A stretch of DNA of 64,000 nucleotides from assembly GCF_014356525.2 (NCBI RefSeq), contig NC_052518.1, positions 13,842,201 through 13,906,200 of the forward strand. The letters are read 5' to 3'. Positions 12,913-23,128 of this stretch are shown here, one piece after another; the stretch's first letter is position 1; every line of letters starts with the position of its first letter. This DNA is from Nilaparvata lugens. Its lineage: Eukaryota; Arthropoda; Insecta; Hemiptera; Delphacidae. A program made the position numbers and the translations under genes. Below the pieces are notes generated by a model. It was not told the DNA's origin, did no database searches, and was given only the letters and a program-made list of their open reading frames with translations.

Positions 12913-14842
12913 AAAAATGAAAAATAGGATATTGAAAAAAGAAACTCTAATTAAGCCTAGCATCAATAAAGAGAGCCGTCGACTATTGAAAAATCTCTAA
13001 AAAAGATAAATAAGCTACATGTAAATAAACAAACGTCAAAAAGTAGAGTATCATTAATTCAGAATTACGGTGAATATTCCGATATTAATTTAGCGTTTGC
13101 TTACGTAGGAGAAAATAAGATTCGAGTCTCAGATGGATTCTCGCACGTACTAAAGTCAAAATCGCTGACGCTAGAGGAGTGGTGTAGCCTTGAGCCAATT
13201 AGTCTACAAAATAAATGCTCGGCGATCTTACTGAAAACAATCAACACGCCTGACAGTAAACAATTAATTCGGAATTACTTGTTGCCCGTAAATGATTATA
13301 ATGCTCTAGAAGAAATTAAAAAAGTGCTATTGGAAATAAATGAATGGGCATCAATGAATTATCCACTTGTCGTAGGCATAGATGAATTCAGCCAGCTAGC
13401 AGATTTATCCTCAATTGATTTACTCAGTTTTATCTTATCAACTAATCATTTGAAATATATATTTTATCATAGGGGCACTAACAGCATGAATTTTCTCAAT
13501 ATTCCAGAACCAGATCGGCCAGAAGAAAAAGTATGCCCAAGAGGTTATCTACCAGAAGATAGCAAGCACCATAACTTTCTAAATTGCATGATTGAATTGA
13601 AAAATCTTTTACAGCAATATGATAAAATAAACGCAGATATTTTCAAAGAAGCTCTTTCAACACTTCGAACCGAAAATCTTCATGCTTCATCGTCGGTCTT
13701 CAGAGAAATTGAATTGAGGAGTATGAATGTTTACGATAATGAATTAAAAATGTTCCTTCTACCAACTACTTCAAAATATAGAATGGGATTCAGTATGGAG
13801 GGAGGCGGAGCTTACGTATCATTTGACAACAGTTCTCGCAGATTTAGAACCAATGAAAAATATATTATGGTTAGTCGAGACACTCAAGTGATGCTTAATG
13901 AGGAACTGTTGGATGCTGTTTCGAAAATTGATATATCTCGATGCAAGATACCGAGAATCAGATGGATTGATGGAGTTCCAGGGAGCGGAAAACACATCTA
14001 ATTGTTGATAAACATCGACCAATGGAAGACCTCATACTAACTCAAACAAGAGCCGCAATCAAAGGAATAAGATCAACTATACAGGAGAAACACGGAAATG
14101 AATTCAACTCAATCATCAATTCAATTACAGAACCGTGACGTCGTTTCTAATTAATGGCTGCCACAAAAAATATAAGCGCGTATTCATCGATGAAGCTGTC
14201 CTTATGCACGCCGGCTTCGTGGGATTCGTCTCTGAGCTGACAGGCGCAGACGAGATAGTACTGGTTGGAGACTCAAAACAAATATCTCACATCGAGAGAA
14301 GTGGTTTACCAGCAGTCTGGAAAAATATTTCTGTTTTCGCGGATCCGGATTCTTACCAATCAGTAACCAACAGGTGTCCAATGGATGTGTGCTGTCTGTT
14401 GTCTAACTACTACAATGATATCTGCACTACAAATAAAATTATTCGATCAATTGAACCAACAATAACTAACGGAGAACCTCACAACCTACAACCACAAACT
14501 TTAATCCTCACATTCACGCAATCAGAAAAACAAATGGTACTGGAAGCTGTTAAAAACAAGGCTCCCGCTGGCTCATTAACAATACTAACTATACATGAAG
14601 CTCAGGGTTTAACGTTTAGAGATGTTATCCTAGTGAGGAAGAATACTAAACCACTCAAGATTTACAATAGCATTCAGCACATAATAGTAGCACTTAGTAG
14701 GCATACCAACTCATTCAGATATTTAACAGTTGGAGAGCAAGATCTCATGCTGTCATTAACTCAAAAAATACAATCAGTTGAGGACAAGGATATCTACAAT
14801 TGGCACACAAATAATTATAAACACAAAAACAAAAATGGCTGA
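12899..14842 (+). pseudogene. ORF2 of LINE A: SF1 helicase, frameshifted
   Basis: The start codon at 12899 overlaps the ORF1 stop by 14 nt, as in B. An early frameshift lies near 12990. The frame then runs to Walker A (GVPGSGK, about 13973-13993), where one missing A shifts the frame just before the expected Thr. A further shift sits near 14120. After it come Walker B (FIDEA with VLMHAGF), motif III (VGDSKQI), an RCPMDV motif, motif V (HEAQG) and motif VI (ALSRHT). All motifs line up in order with B ORF2. The stop TGA at 14840-14842 overlaps ORF3. The damage is a few indels, so the loss of function looks recent relative to the A-B split. Confidence 0.85.
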
Positions 14843-17775
14843 TTTGATGGAGGATTTGGATTTATTAGACATTGAAGACTTTTCGATTCCAAATTCACAA
14901 GATGTCAACAATAATATCCAACCTTTCAACTTGAAAATCATCAATTTCAACATCAGAAGCTACAATAAAAATTTTGAAGAATTTCTTATTCAACTGGAAG
15001 ACCTGAACGTGGATTTCGACGTGATAGTCTTAACGGAATGCTGGATTGCTGGTGGTGTTTCCTTGAAATCAATTAATAATTATACCTGCCACAAAACAGA
15101 AAACAATATCTACAGAATGATGGAGTAATAATTTATGTCAAATCCGACTATTTTGTCGAAATAAAAGAAATTGCAGTTAGGCAAGCCAACTGTTTGAATA
15201 TGCATTTAAAAATTGGGAAAGATACTTTTGTTATAACAGCGTTATATAGATCTCCATCACACTTGGACTTAACAGAATTTCTCATTGATCTGAGGCAGAT
15301 TTTGAATGATAATGGAAAGTATTTTCACATCGTTCTAGGAGATTTGAACATCAACACAAAAGAACCAAATCAGCACAGGCAACTGGAAGACTATGATAAT
15401 CTACTCAGTGAATATGGATTCCTACATTGTATAAAGCAGGCAACTCGTATTGGAAATAATAGCGCTTCATGTATAGATCATATTCTGATAAACTTAAAAA
15501 AGATATAATACCAATAGTTTTCCCAAATTCTATTACAGATCATTTTATAACTATTCTGGGAATTAAATATGATGCGGTGGAACACAATCACAACAGAAGA
15601 AAACCTACTATGAAAGTATTGATTATAATAAACTTTCATTAGCACTAACAAATGAGACCTGGAATTCCGTGTACCTGCAGGAATGCGCTGATAGTGCTTT
15701 GAAGAAAATGATAGAAATACTGAAGAAATACACAGAAGAATGTAAAGTTATTAATAGAGTATCGCACACAAAAAGAAAAATTAAGCCTTGGATTACAAAT
15801 GGATTAATTACATCAATAAGGAAGAGAGATAAATTACACAGACAAAGCAAGAATAATACAGCGAATCTACAGCTTAGAGAGTATTATAGAAGGTACAGAA
15901 ATCTACTAACAACTGTAATAGAAAATGCTAAGAAACAATACTTTTCAAGGCGATTTGAAACTTCCAGCAACTCTAAGCAAACATGGGAAGTAATAAGAGA
16001 ATAACTGAAGTGCAACGGCCAAGAACACAAATCCACCAAATCAACTTGGAAGGGAGAGAATTGAAATTGGGAGATGATGATAAAGATATGGCAAATTCTT
16101 TCAATGAATTTTTTATTAGTATTGGATCAAAACTGGCCCAGGACATTCTAAATAGCGATTGTAATGGCGCAGATGAGCATGCGGCAGCTGATCAGATAGT
16201 CTGCCGGTCATTATTCTTTACACCTGTCAGTGAGGACGAAATGATAAAAATCATTAATAGTCTTAAAGCTAATAGTGCACCTGGACTCGATAATTTAAAA
16301 CCAGATTTTTTCAAACAGAATAATACGATACTTGCCAAGCCTTTAACACATATTGCAAACAAAATTTTTGAGGAAGGTGTTTTTCCACAGTGTCTTAAGG
16401 AAGCTGTCATTTGTCCAATCTTCAAAACAGGAGATAAGAAAGATATGAATTGCTACAGACCCATATCATTACTAAGTACATTATCAAAAATTTTTGAAAA
16501 GTGTATCAAAACAAGACTGATCAGCTTTCTTGAAAAAAATAATCTTCTATCGCCAAACCAATATGGTTTTAGATCTAGTCGCAGTACAAATGATGCTATC
16601 CACTATGTGACCACTCAGATTGCCGATAAAATAAACACTGAAGAGAAACCATTGGCAGTATTCTTAGATTTAAAGAAGGCTTTTGATACGGTGTCACATG
16701 ACATTCTTCTTTCAAGGCTTGATAACTATGGAATAAGAGGAGTCGCATGGAATCTTTTCAGAGCTACCTATCAAACCGAACACAATGTGTCAGAGTCAAT
16801 GGATGTATAAGCAACAAGCTGACTGTAAAGTTTGGAGTGCCACAAGGAACAGTACTAGGACCAATTCTTTTTCTTCTCTACATAAACCCATTATGCAACA
16901 TGGAAATTAATGGATCAATCACCACCTTTGCAGATGATACTGTTCTACTGTTCTCTGAACCGACCTGGGAGATGACCTGGAGAGAAACCGAGACTGGACT
17001 TCAGAGGGTGTCTCGCTGGTTGAGTGAAAATCTGCTAACATTGAACCATGAGAAAACCTTCTTTCTGACTTTTTCGGCGACTCAACATGGACAGCCAACA
17101 GGAGATGAGATAGTAATCAAGAATCAACGGAATAACACTTCATACACAGTTCGCAGGAAACAGTCACAGAAATACCTGGGAGTTACAATGGACTCTTTTC
17201 TGCGCTGGGATCATCATCTCAATGAATTATGCGGGAGACTGAGGAAGACTATCTGCAGATTCAGGATTCTGAGGACACTGGTCGACAAGGGATGTCTAAG
17301 AGTTATCTACTTCTCTCTAGCTCAGTCCCTCATGCTGTATGGGATTGTGGGATGGGGAGGTGCAAGCTTCTTGCACATCGAACCGCTCCTCAGGGTACAG
17401 AAGCTGATCATGAGGGTCATCAACCAGAAGCCTCCACGCTATTCATCAGACCAGCTATTCAATGAGTTTGACGTGATGGATCCAAGACAGCTTTACTTCA
17501 AGGAGATACTATGCAGATTACACAAGAACCCAACAACATTTCAAACCAGAAACCACAACCACAACACCAGATACAGGAATCTTCTCATCACTAGTGTTGC
17601 AAGGAAGGCACTATACCAGAGACATTTCAATCATTTAGCACCAAAATTATATAATCTACTTCCTGCAAACTTTAAGCAGATTAATCATCCTAGAAAGTTC
17701 AAAACAATAGTACACAATTGGTTGATGAGCAAAGGAAGACAGAACATAGAAAACATTATTTCAAATAACAACTAA
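14835..17775 (+). pseudogene. ORF3 of LINE A: APE endonuclease-reverse transcriptase, broken
   Basis: The ATG at 14835 overlaps the helicase stop (ATGGCTGA). The N-terminal endonuclease keeps NFNIRSYN, LTECW, YRSPS, GDLNIN and SCIDHIL. The reverse transcriptase keeps YRPISLL, FLDLKKAFD (motif A), GVPQGTVLGP and FADDT (catalytic DD). The C-terminal tail ends HLAPKLYNLLP...NN. Frame breaks occur near 15115, 15505, 15990 and 16755. At the last one A lacks a base that copy C retains. This would be the enzyme that nicks target DNA and copies element RNA. Confidence 0.88.
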
Positions 17776-17834
17776 CCACCTAATGACTTACTAAACACTA
17801 ACTAATTAATAATACGCACAAAAAAAACAACAAA

Positions 17835-17872
17835 ACCTACTCTAGAACATGGTACGCCATAGTGGAGTAGGT
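17835..17872 (+). other. 3' UTR stem-loop of LINE A
   Basis: ACCTACTC (17835-17842) pairs with GAGTAGGT (17865-17872). Inside it, ATGG pairs with CCAT around a TACG tetraloop. The same position in B has ATGG(GAAA)CCAT. A conserved 3' hairpin is where LINE reverse transcriptases often recognise their RNA. Confidence 0.6.
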
Positions 17873-18142
17873 CAATTTCCACACACAAAAAACTAAACAA
17901 GTAGAGGACACATTATAAGAATTTTTTTGTAACTAACTATTGTATGTAATATTGTAATTTATCTAATATTTTGTGTAATTGATGTTGTAGTTTTAGTTTT
18001 TTTGGGAAATAAACATTCATTTATTATTATTATTATTATTTATTATTATTCTTATTTGCTATCTTTTTTTTAGTTTTGTGCGCTGTACTGTTGTTGTAAA
18101 TTGGTTGCGAAATAAAGAATCTTATCTTATCTTATCTTATCT

Positions 18143-18190
18143 AGTTAATGGAACATTATTGTATAAGAGGTGTCAGTCTTCTGGCTGTTC
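18143..18190. repeat. Dispersed repeat, copy 1, right part
   Basis: Continues the sequence broken at 10979 (AGTTAATGGAACATTATTG...), matching 18399-18446 of copy 2. Confidence 0.8.
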
Positions 18191-18237
18191 AGTCTTCAGT
18201 TCATATATCTTAGACCTATTTGTAAATAATAATCTTA

Positions 18238-18451
18238 CAATAAAACTGTTCTATTTCCACACATTCATGAGACCTTTCACTAAATAGGTAACATATACCA
18301 TACAGGGAAGATAGCATATTTTGCTATACTTTATTTAATACCCATTAACAAAACATATTAACAAGCATAACAAAACCATTAACATTAACAAGCATATAGA
18401 AGTTAATGGAACATTATTGTATAAGAGGTCTCAGTCTTGTGGCTGTTGTAT
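18238..18451. repeat. Dispersed repeat, copy 2 (uninterrupted)
   Basis: An intact version of the repeat at 10807-10979 plus 18143-18190; it acts as a paralogous empty site for the LINE O insertion. Homology ends after GGCTGTT. Confidence 0.85.
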
Positions 18452-18904
18452 CTAAACAGAATTATCAATGCACCTTTACTCACTTTGTTCATAGTTTATC
18501 AACAGTTCTTATGAATATTTTTTCACTTGTTAAATATTAATACACGATATTGCTACTGCGATATTGCTATTGAATTTGTACACGATATTGCTACTTTCAA
18601 ACCTAATTATTATTTAAACAATAGTTCAGAGAATAATCCATTCAAATAAAACATAAAGCAAATGACGAGAAAAAAGTGACATCATATAAAAGGAACCAAA
18701 TAGTCCTGTTAGAACATTAAAAATGAAGTTAAGTTTACGCCATTTCTTCCCAGCGGATCAACTGGGAAGATCAGTATATCTTCAACCCAAGACAGCATCA
18801 ATAACCTACAAACACAAAAAATAATTAAATTTTTCAAAATATTCGAACAGGAAGCTATGAGAAAATTTAGAGATAATAGAATAGAGTATAGTGGGATTCA
18901 ACAT
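18452..18904. other. Non-coding stretch
   Basis: Nothing recognised beyond a short direct repeat of ACACGATATTGCTACT near 18540-18600. Confidence 0.45.
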
Positions 18905-18995
18905 TCATGTTATGAAGTCAGCGTTTGATTAACAATGGTTTGCTATCCTTGCCCATCATTGGACAAAGACAGCTTTTCTAGCTCCGCATTGTTGC
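18905..18995 (-). mobile_element. Fragment of CTATAGTGAGG-family MITE
   Basis: AACAATGGTTTGCTATCCTT and the bases after it are the inverted complement of the right part of the intact MITE at 63486-63852 (its region 63730-63820). No termini survive here. Confidence 0.55.
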
Positions 18996-19189
18996 CAGTT
19001 CGTTTTTTGACAATGAAGAAACATGATGAACTACAAGAACAGTCAATCTCTTGAGAACAGAAACAAACAAACATTGTGGAAATAAAACTTTTGAACAATA
19101 TAAGTGTTAAATAACTACACAATGAATACAATCTTAATTCAATAGAAAATATAAAACAAACACTGAGAAAATAATAGTGAGTAATACCA

Positions 19190-19260
19190 TACAGAAAAGA
19201 TAGCATAAGAAGATATCCCATGGTTTAGGGCGTTTATGTTTCAAATTCCACTGTTAACTC
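19190..19260 (-). repeat. Dispersed repeat with TAGGGCGTTTATG motif
   Basis: AGCATAAGAAGATATCCCAT followed by GG, TTTAGGGCGTTTATG and TTTCAAATT recurs, mostly inverted, near 32101-32165, 34985-35065, 35305-35365, 38185-38250 and 38340-38375. It is a local dispersed repeat, probably the end of a DNA transposon family; its true termini were not defined. Confidence 0.55.
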
Positions 19261-19274
19261 AAGCCGATATAGTC

Positions 19275-19850
19275 CAGTCAATAAAGACGTAAAAAAAGGG
19301 GAGTGCTTGCAATTTATATTGTAGTTCTGATTTTCTAATATATTATTTGGGTAGTACATAAGAGAAGTCCAGAACCAATTTCTTCATGCAAAATTTCCTT
19401 GTGCTATACACAGAGTGACCCAAAAATCCCGTTTTTTTGGCACATTTTCCAGTTTTCAGCTATTTCTGCCAAATCTCGTGATCGGACAGAAAAATTTGCT
19501 CCCGCCTTTTTTTTAGATTATAAAATTATGAATAAAATGAGATCATTCGGAACTCTCTATCTCCAATGAGTACTAAGTTATGATTTTTCATAATGAGTGA
19601 AATTTTAAGAAAAAATCAATTTTGATGAATTTCAGTATTTGATCAACAATATCTTCCGACTGTTACCATTTAGATGAATAATTCAAAATCCCTCTGGGCG
19701 TATTTTTGTGCTCTACAATCTGAGATCAAGTAGAGCGCTCTATCTCATATAAATTACCAGGTACATCTGACAACAATGCTCCTTGTATTGTGAAAAACAC
19801 CTAATTTTCGACCATCATCACCAATTAAATTGTCGTCACATTGATATTAA
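19275..19850. repeat. Inverted repeat partner of 31435-31990
   Basis: Runs of near identity with the reverse complement of 31435-31990 are continuous over about 550 bp. They include GTGACCCAAAAA, GGCAGAAATAGCTG read in reverse, and the AGAGCGCTCTATCTC block. A degenerate terminal motif (CAGAGTGACCC, near 19424) resembles mariner-type ends. There is no coding capacity. Confidence 0.75.
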
Positions 19851-20173
19851 TTTCGCAACTATATAATAAGAGAGAGTAGGGTTGTGTGTGTTCGTTTGTT
19901 CGCATCAAATCATGTCAACTTGTGGATTGCATACCGGAAAAACGGGAATGATTTAGATTTCCTAATTTTGCACATACATTACGATAAGATAACGTTCGAT
20001 GGCGGAATAACACGCCGTTGTGAGCTCCTGCCTTTTTCTTGTGTTATGGTGGTTTTTTCAAGTCGTACTGAGTTGTGATTTCACCAGTGTGTTCATCTAG
20101 GTGATCTGCAGCTTTCTGTAAAGTTTCAAGTTTTTGACTCTTCTCTGAAGGACAGTATTTAGTTTTTACTAAA

Positions 20174-20983
20174 AATGGCTAGTAAACAATCTTCGCCAGC
20201 GGTTACACGAGCTACAGGAGTCAAAAACTAGACAAAGGCAGATAAGGATGAGCCTTGTTCTGCGCAGGCTGTCATCGACTGGTAGCCGCCGCCCCTCGTC
20301 CACCGATGGAGAGGGGGTAAAGAATATACGCAGCCTCATTGAAAAGACTCTCTCTGAAGTTTTGAACAAGGGCGAATTTTTCAACAGCTTGGTATCAACT
20401 CTGGCCGACCGACTCACGGATAGCATCACTGACATTGTCTCTGCTAAAGTCGAACAAAAATTAGAGGCTAGGCTGCTTGCAGTTGAAAACGGATTGACTG
20501 CAATGATTGACTTCCAACGAGAAAAAGGAAAGGAAGTTGGAAACTCGCATCGATGGTCTAGCCCAATACCAGCGCCGAAAAAACCTCTTTATTTTTGGGG
20601 TGACCGAGTCGGCGAATGAAGATGTTCTGGAGGTGGTGTCCTCACTGTTCAGGGATCGACTTGACATTCGGGAATTCAACCCGAATCTCATAGACCGTTG
20701 TCACCGGGTTGGTCGCGAGCGGCCTCCATCCAGTCAGCAGCCGGCAAGGATGCCTCGAGCGATACTTGTAAAGTTTGTGAGCTACCAGACAAGGCGTTGC
20801 GTGATCTCAATGAGACAGAAGCTGAGAGGAACTCCTGTCACTATCAAGGAAGACCTCATGCGTCAAAGTTACGAGTTCTCCAGGGAGATGGCTGAGAGGG
20901 TGGACTGGAAGAATGTGTGGACAATAGATGGACGAGTTCTCTGGAGGGAAGGTGACAGGGTCTTCTCAGGAGAATCAGTGTAA
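20174..20983 (+). pseudogene. LINE D ORF1 (L1/CR1-style RNA-binding protein), broken
   Basis: Starts MASKQSSPAV, then hits a stop after 18 codons. The remainder is open in two overlapping frames (20248-20619, 20507-20983). The first resembles a coiled region (LEARLLAVENG). The second carries RRKNLFIFGV, LIDRCHRVG, ILVKFVSYQTR and IKEDL, the pattern of the RRM-like and C-terminal domains of LINE ORF1 proteins that bind element RNA. It lacks zinc knuckles, unlike the helicase LINEs. The frames join around 20570. Confidence 0.65.
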
Positions 20984-21336
20984 GATTAATTCAATTACAA
21001 CTATTGACTTATAAATGGTTGCATTGTTATGTAAACGGTAGTGAGGAACGAAATAAATAAGGAAAGGACTCAACTGTTATCTATTTATTCGTTTATAAGA
21101 AAAATTGAATATTGATTGATTAGAGTTAAAAACTCTGGACTTTTTTTCTGCTCAATGAAGTTTTAAATTGATTTGATAGTCTTTTTTGTGTTTTCTCTTC
21201 ACATTGTTTTTTATTTCTATCACCATTATTCAAGTTCTTGTTTCTCCCATTAAGCTCTTATAATCATGAATATGATTACTTACGTAGCTTTTATTATTTT
21301 GTATTAGAATTGATGATTAGAATAATTTTCGAATGA

Positions 21337-22862
21337 TTTTTTTTTTTTTTTTAAGATTACATCCTAAAGACTCCAGTCATGGAGTATAAGACAAGTCATG
21401 TTATTACATAATAATTCTAACACTAAGTAGTTCAACCTAGTTTAGGTTTGAAAGGAATTCTTGTACACTATAAAAAGCTCTATCAACTAAATATTTTTTA
21501 ATTTGTTTTTTGAAAATCTTCAAATCATCATTACTTTTCAAGATTTGAGGTAGCTTGTTATAAAATTTCCTACCAATATAATCTGGTTTTTGTTCAAATA
21601 ACCTACTATTGTGACCCATTATATGATAATCTGCTCTGTTTCGCGTATTATACTCATGAACATCTGAATTCTGGATCACACCACTCGTTTTCACATGCAT
21701 TACAACTTCATATACATACAAAGATGGCACAGTTAATAGACCAAGCTTTTTAAATAAAGGCTTACAAGAGTCTAACCTATTCACTTTCTCTATACATCTG
21801 AGTGCCTTCTTTTGAATCTTAAACACCCTGTCATATTTTGTTGAGATGAATTACCCCATACTAAAATAGCATACCTAATATGATATAGTATAAGTCCATG
21901 GTAAACAGTTAACAGTAGTTTTTTATCATTCAGCCTAGCAAGCTGCCGCAGGACAAATACCCCAGATGATATCTTATTACATATCCTCTCAATGTAAGGA
22001 TGCCATGTTAATTTCCTGTCCAATAAAATTCCCAAGAATGCTACTTTCTCTTCTTGGTCTAATTCATTTTCCTCTACAAACACATTTATTTCTCTATCCT
22101 CTACTGAATTATATTTACTTTTGAATTGTAGGAATTGACATTTCTTACTATTTATTGTTAATTGCCTTTGCTTCAAGAATTGGACAATTGACTGTACTCC
22201 AGTAAAAGCATTTATTTCTAGACTATCTAATAAATAATTGTTAAAGATAAGCGATGTGTCATCAGCAAACAACAGAGCTCTGTGATCTTTCAACTCTTTT
22301 GGTAATTGGTTCACATACAACAGAAACAGTAAGGGACCCAGAATTGAGCCTTGAGGTACTCCAGCCTGGACCTCCAGTTTTTGAGATTTAATTTTTACTA
22401 TTTCATTCCCATCCACCTTGGTAAGCTCAACACACTGGTTTCTACCTATGAGATATGATTCAAACCATTTTAGTTCTATACCATTCACACCTACAGTTTT
22501 TAGTATTTCCAATAATATTCTATGGTTCACACAATCAAAAGCTTTGGATAAATCAAGAAATATTGCGGCTGCCTTCTCACCTGAATCTATTATATCTATT
22601 AGTCTTTCCACAAGGGATACTATTGCAGTCTTAGTAGATTTCCCTTTCTGGAACCCATGCTGTTCATCACATATGAAATTAATTTCTTCCAGGTGCATCA
22701 ATAACCTATTTAAAACTACTCTTTCAAAAATTTTACTTATTACATTTAGAATACTAATGGGTCTATAATTTTCAACTCTTTCAGAATCACCGCTCTTGAG
22801 ACTGTAAGTTGAAAGCTTCATTGATGACACAAGATAAGTGTCGATTGAATTCAATTGAATCA
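21337..22862 (-). mobile_element. LINE E, 5'-truncated, minus strand, nested in LINE D
   Basis: A T-run at 21337-21352 (the poly(A) tail of a minus-strand insert), a 3' UTR, then reverse-transcriptase coding up to about 22810. There is no endonuclease, so the copy is 5'-truncated. It lies between the two ORFs of LINE D. Possible imperfect target duplication: ATAATTTTCGAA (about 21322) against ATAATTCGAA (about 22862). Confidence 0.75.
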
Positions 22863-22863
22863 T
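21437..22863 (-). pseudogene. LINE E reverse transcriptase, partial
   Basis: Reading leftwards the frame shows LKSGDSERVENYRPISIL, FLDLSKAFDCV (motif A), AGVPQGSILGP, LLFADDTSLIF (catalytic DD), LGILLDRKLTW and a C-terminal tail with YNTRNRADY and KFYNKLP. One frameshift near 21810 splits it into 357- and 129-codon pieces. The first residues before LKSGD do not look like RT and may be flank. The RT otherwise looks nearly intact, so this insertion is younger than its host LINE D. Confidence 0.85.
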
Positions 22864-23128
22864 AATTCGAAACAGGATTGTTGAATGTGGATAAGTCTAC
22901 CTATCTTTATTATACCGTAGCAGCTTTCTTTTTTTTCAGTGATAACAATTATTGCTCAAAACCTATATTATTGCACATTTAGATAAGCGGGAACCCGTGT
23001 TAAATTTACGCAATAATCTTATATTTTAATCCATTCTCATTTCTTATCATATTATTATTTCAAAGTCATCCAGCAGTTCGTAAAATAATCTAACTATCAT
23101 TTATCAACTTGTTACTTTTATCCTCTAA

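Larger units (their letters stand above)
12115..18050 (+). mobile_element. Helicase-LINE copy A (5'-truncated, decayed)
   Basis: Non-LTR retrotransposon with the same gene order as copy B: Gag-like ORF1 (C-terminal two thirds only), SF1-helicase ORF2, and EN-RT ORF3. Homology to B begins abruptly near 12115, as expected of 5' truncation in target-primed reverse transcription. The 3' UTR has a hairpin at 17835-17872, AAATAAAC near 18007 and a (TTA)n tail. Several single-base frameshifts break each ORF. At protein level A is clearly diverged from B, so they are different lineages of one family. The 3' 1.3 kb is almost identical to copy C. Confidence 0.85.
10980..18142 (+). mobile_element. LINE O, 5'-truncated, hosting a nested LINE
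   Basis: Comparison with the uninterrupted repeat at 18238-18451 shows that everything between 10980 and 18142 is inserted. The 5-bp sequence AGTTA stands on both sides (10975-10979, 18143-18147) as a probable target duplication. The left end carries an RT C-terminal fragment and 3' UTR. The right end has AATAAAG and a (TTATC)n tail (about 18112-18142). The middle is the separate helicase-LINE A, which landed in O's 3' UTR. Short filler copies of AGTTATA at 10986-11030 mark the truncated 5' junction. Confidence 0.7.

Noticed and set aside
22418..22768. Plus-strand 116-codon ORF
   Set aside because: Antisense to the LINE E reverse transcriptase frame.
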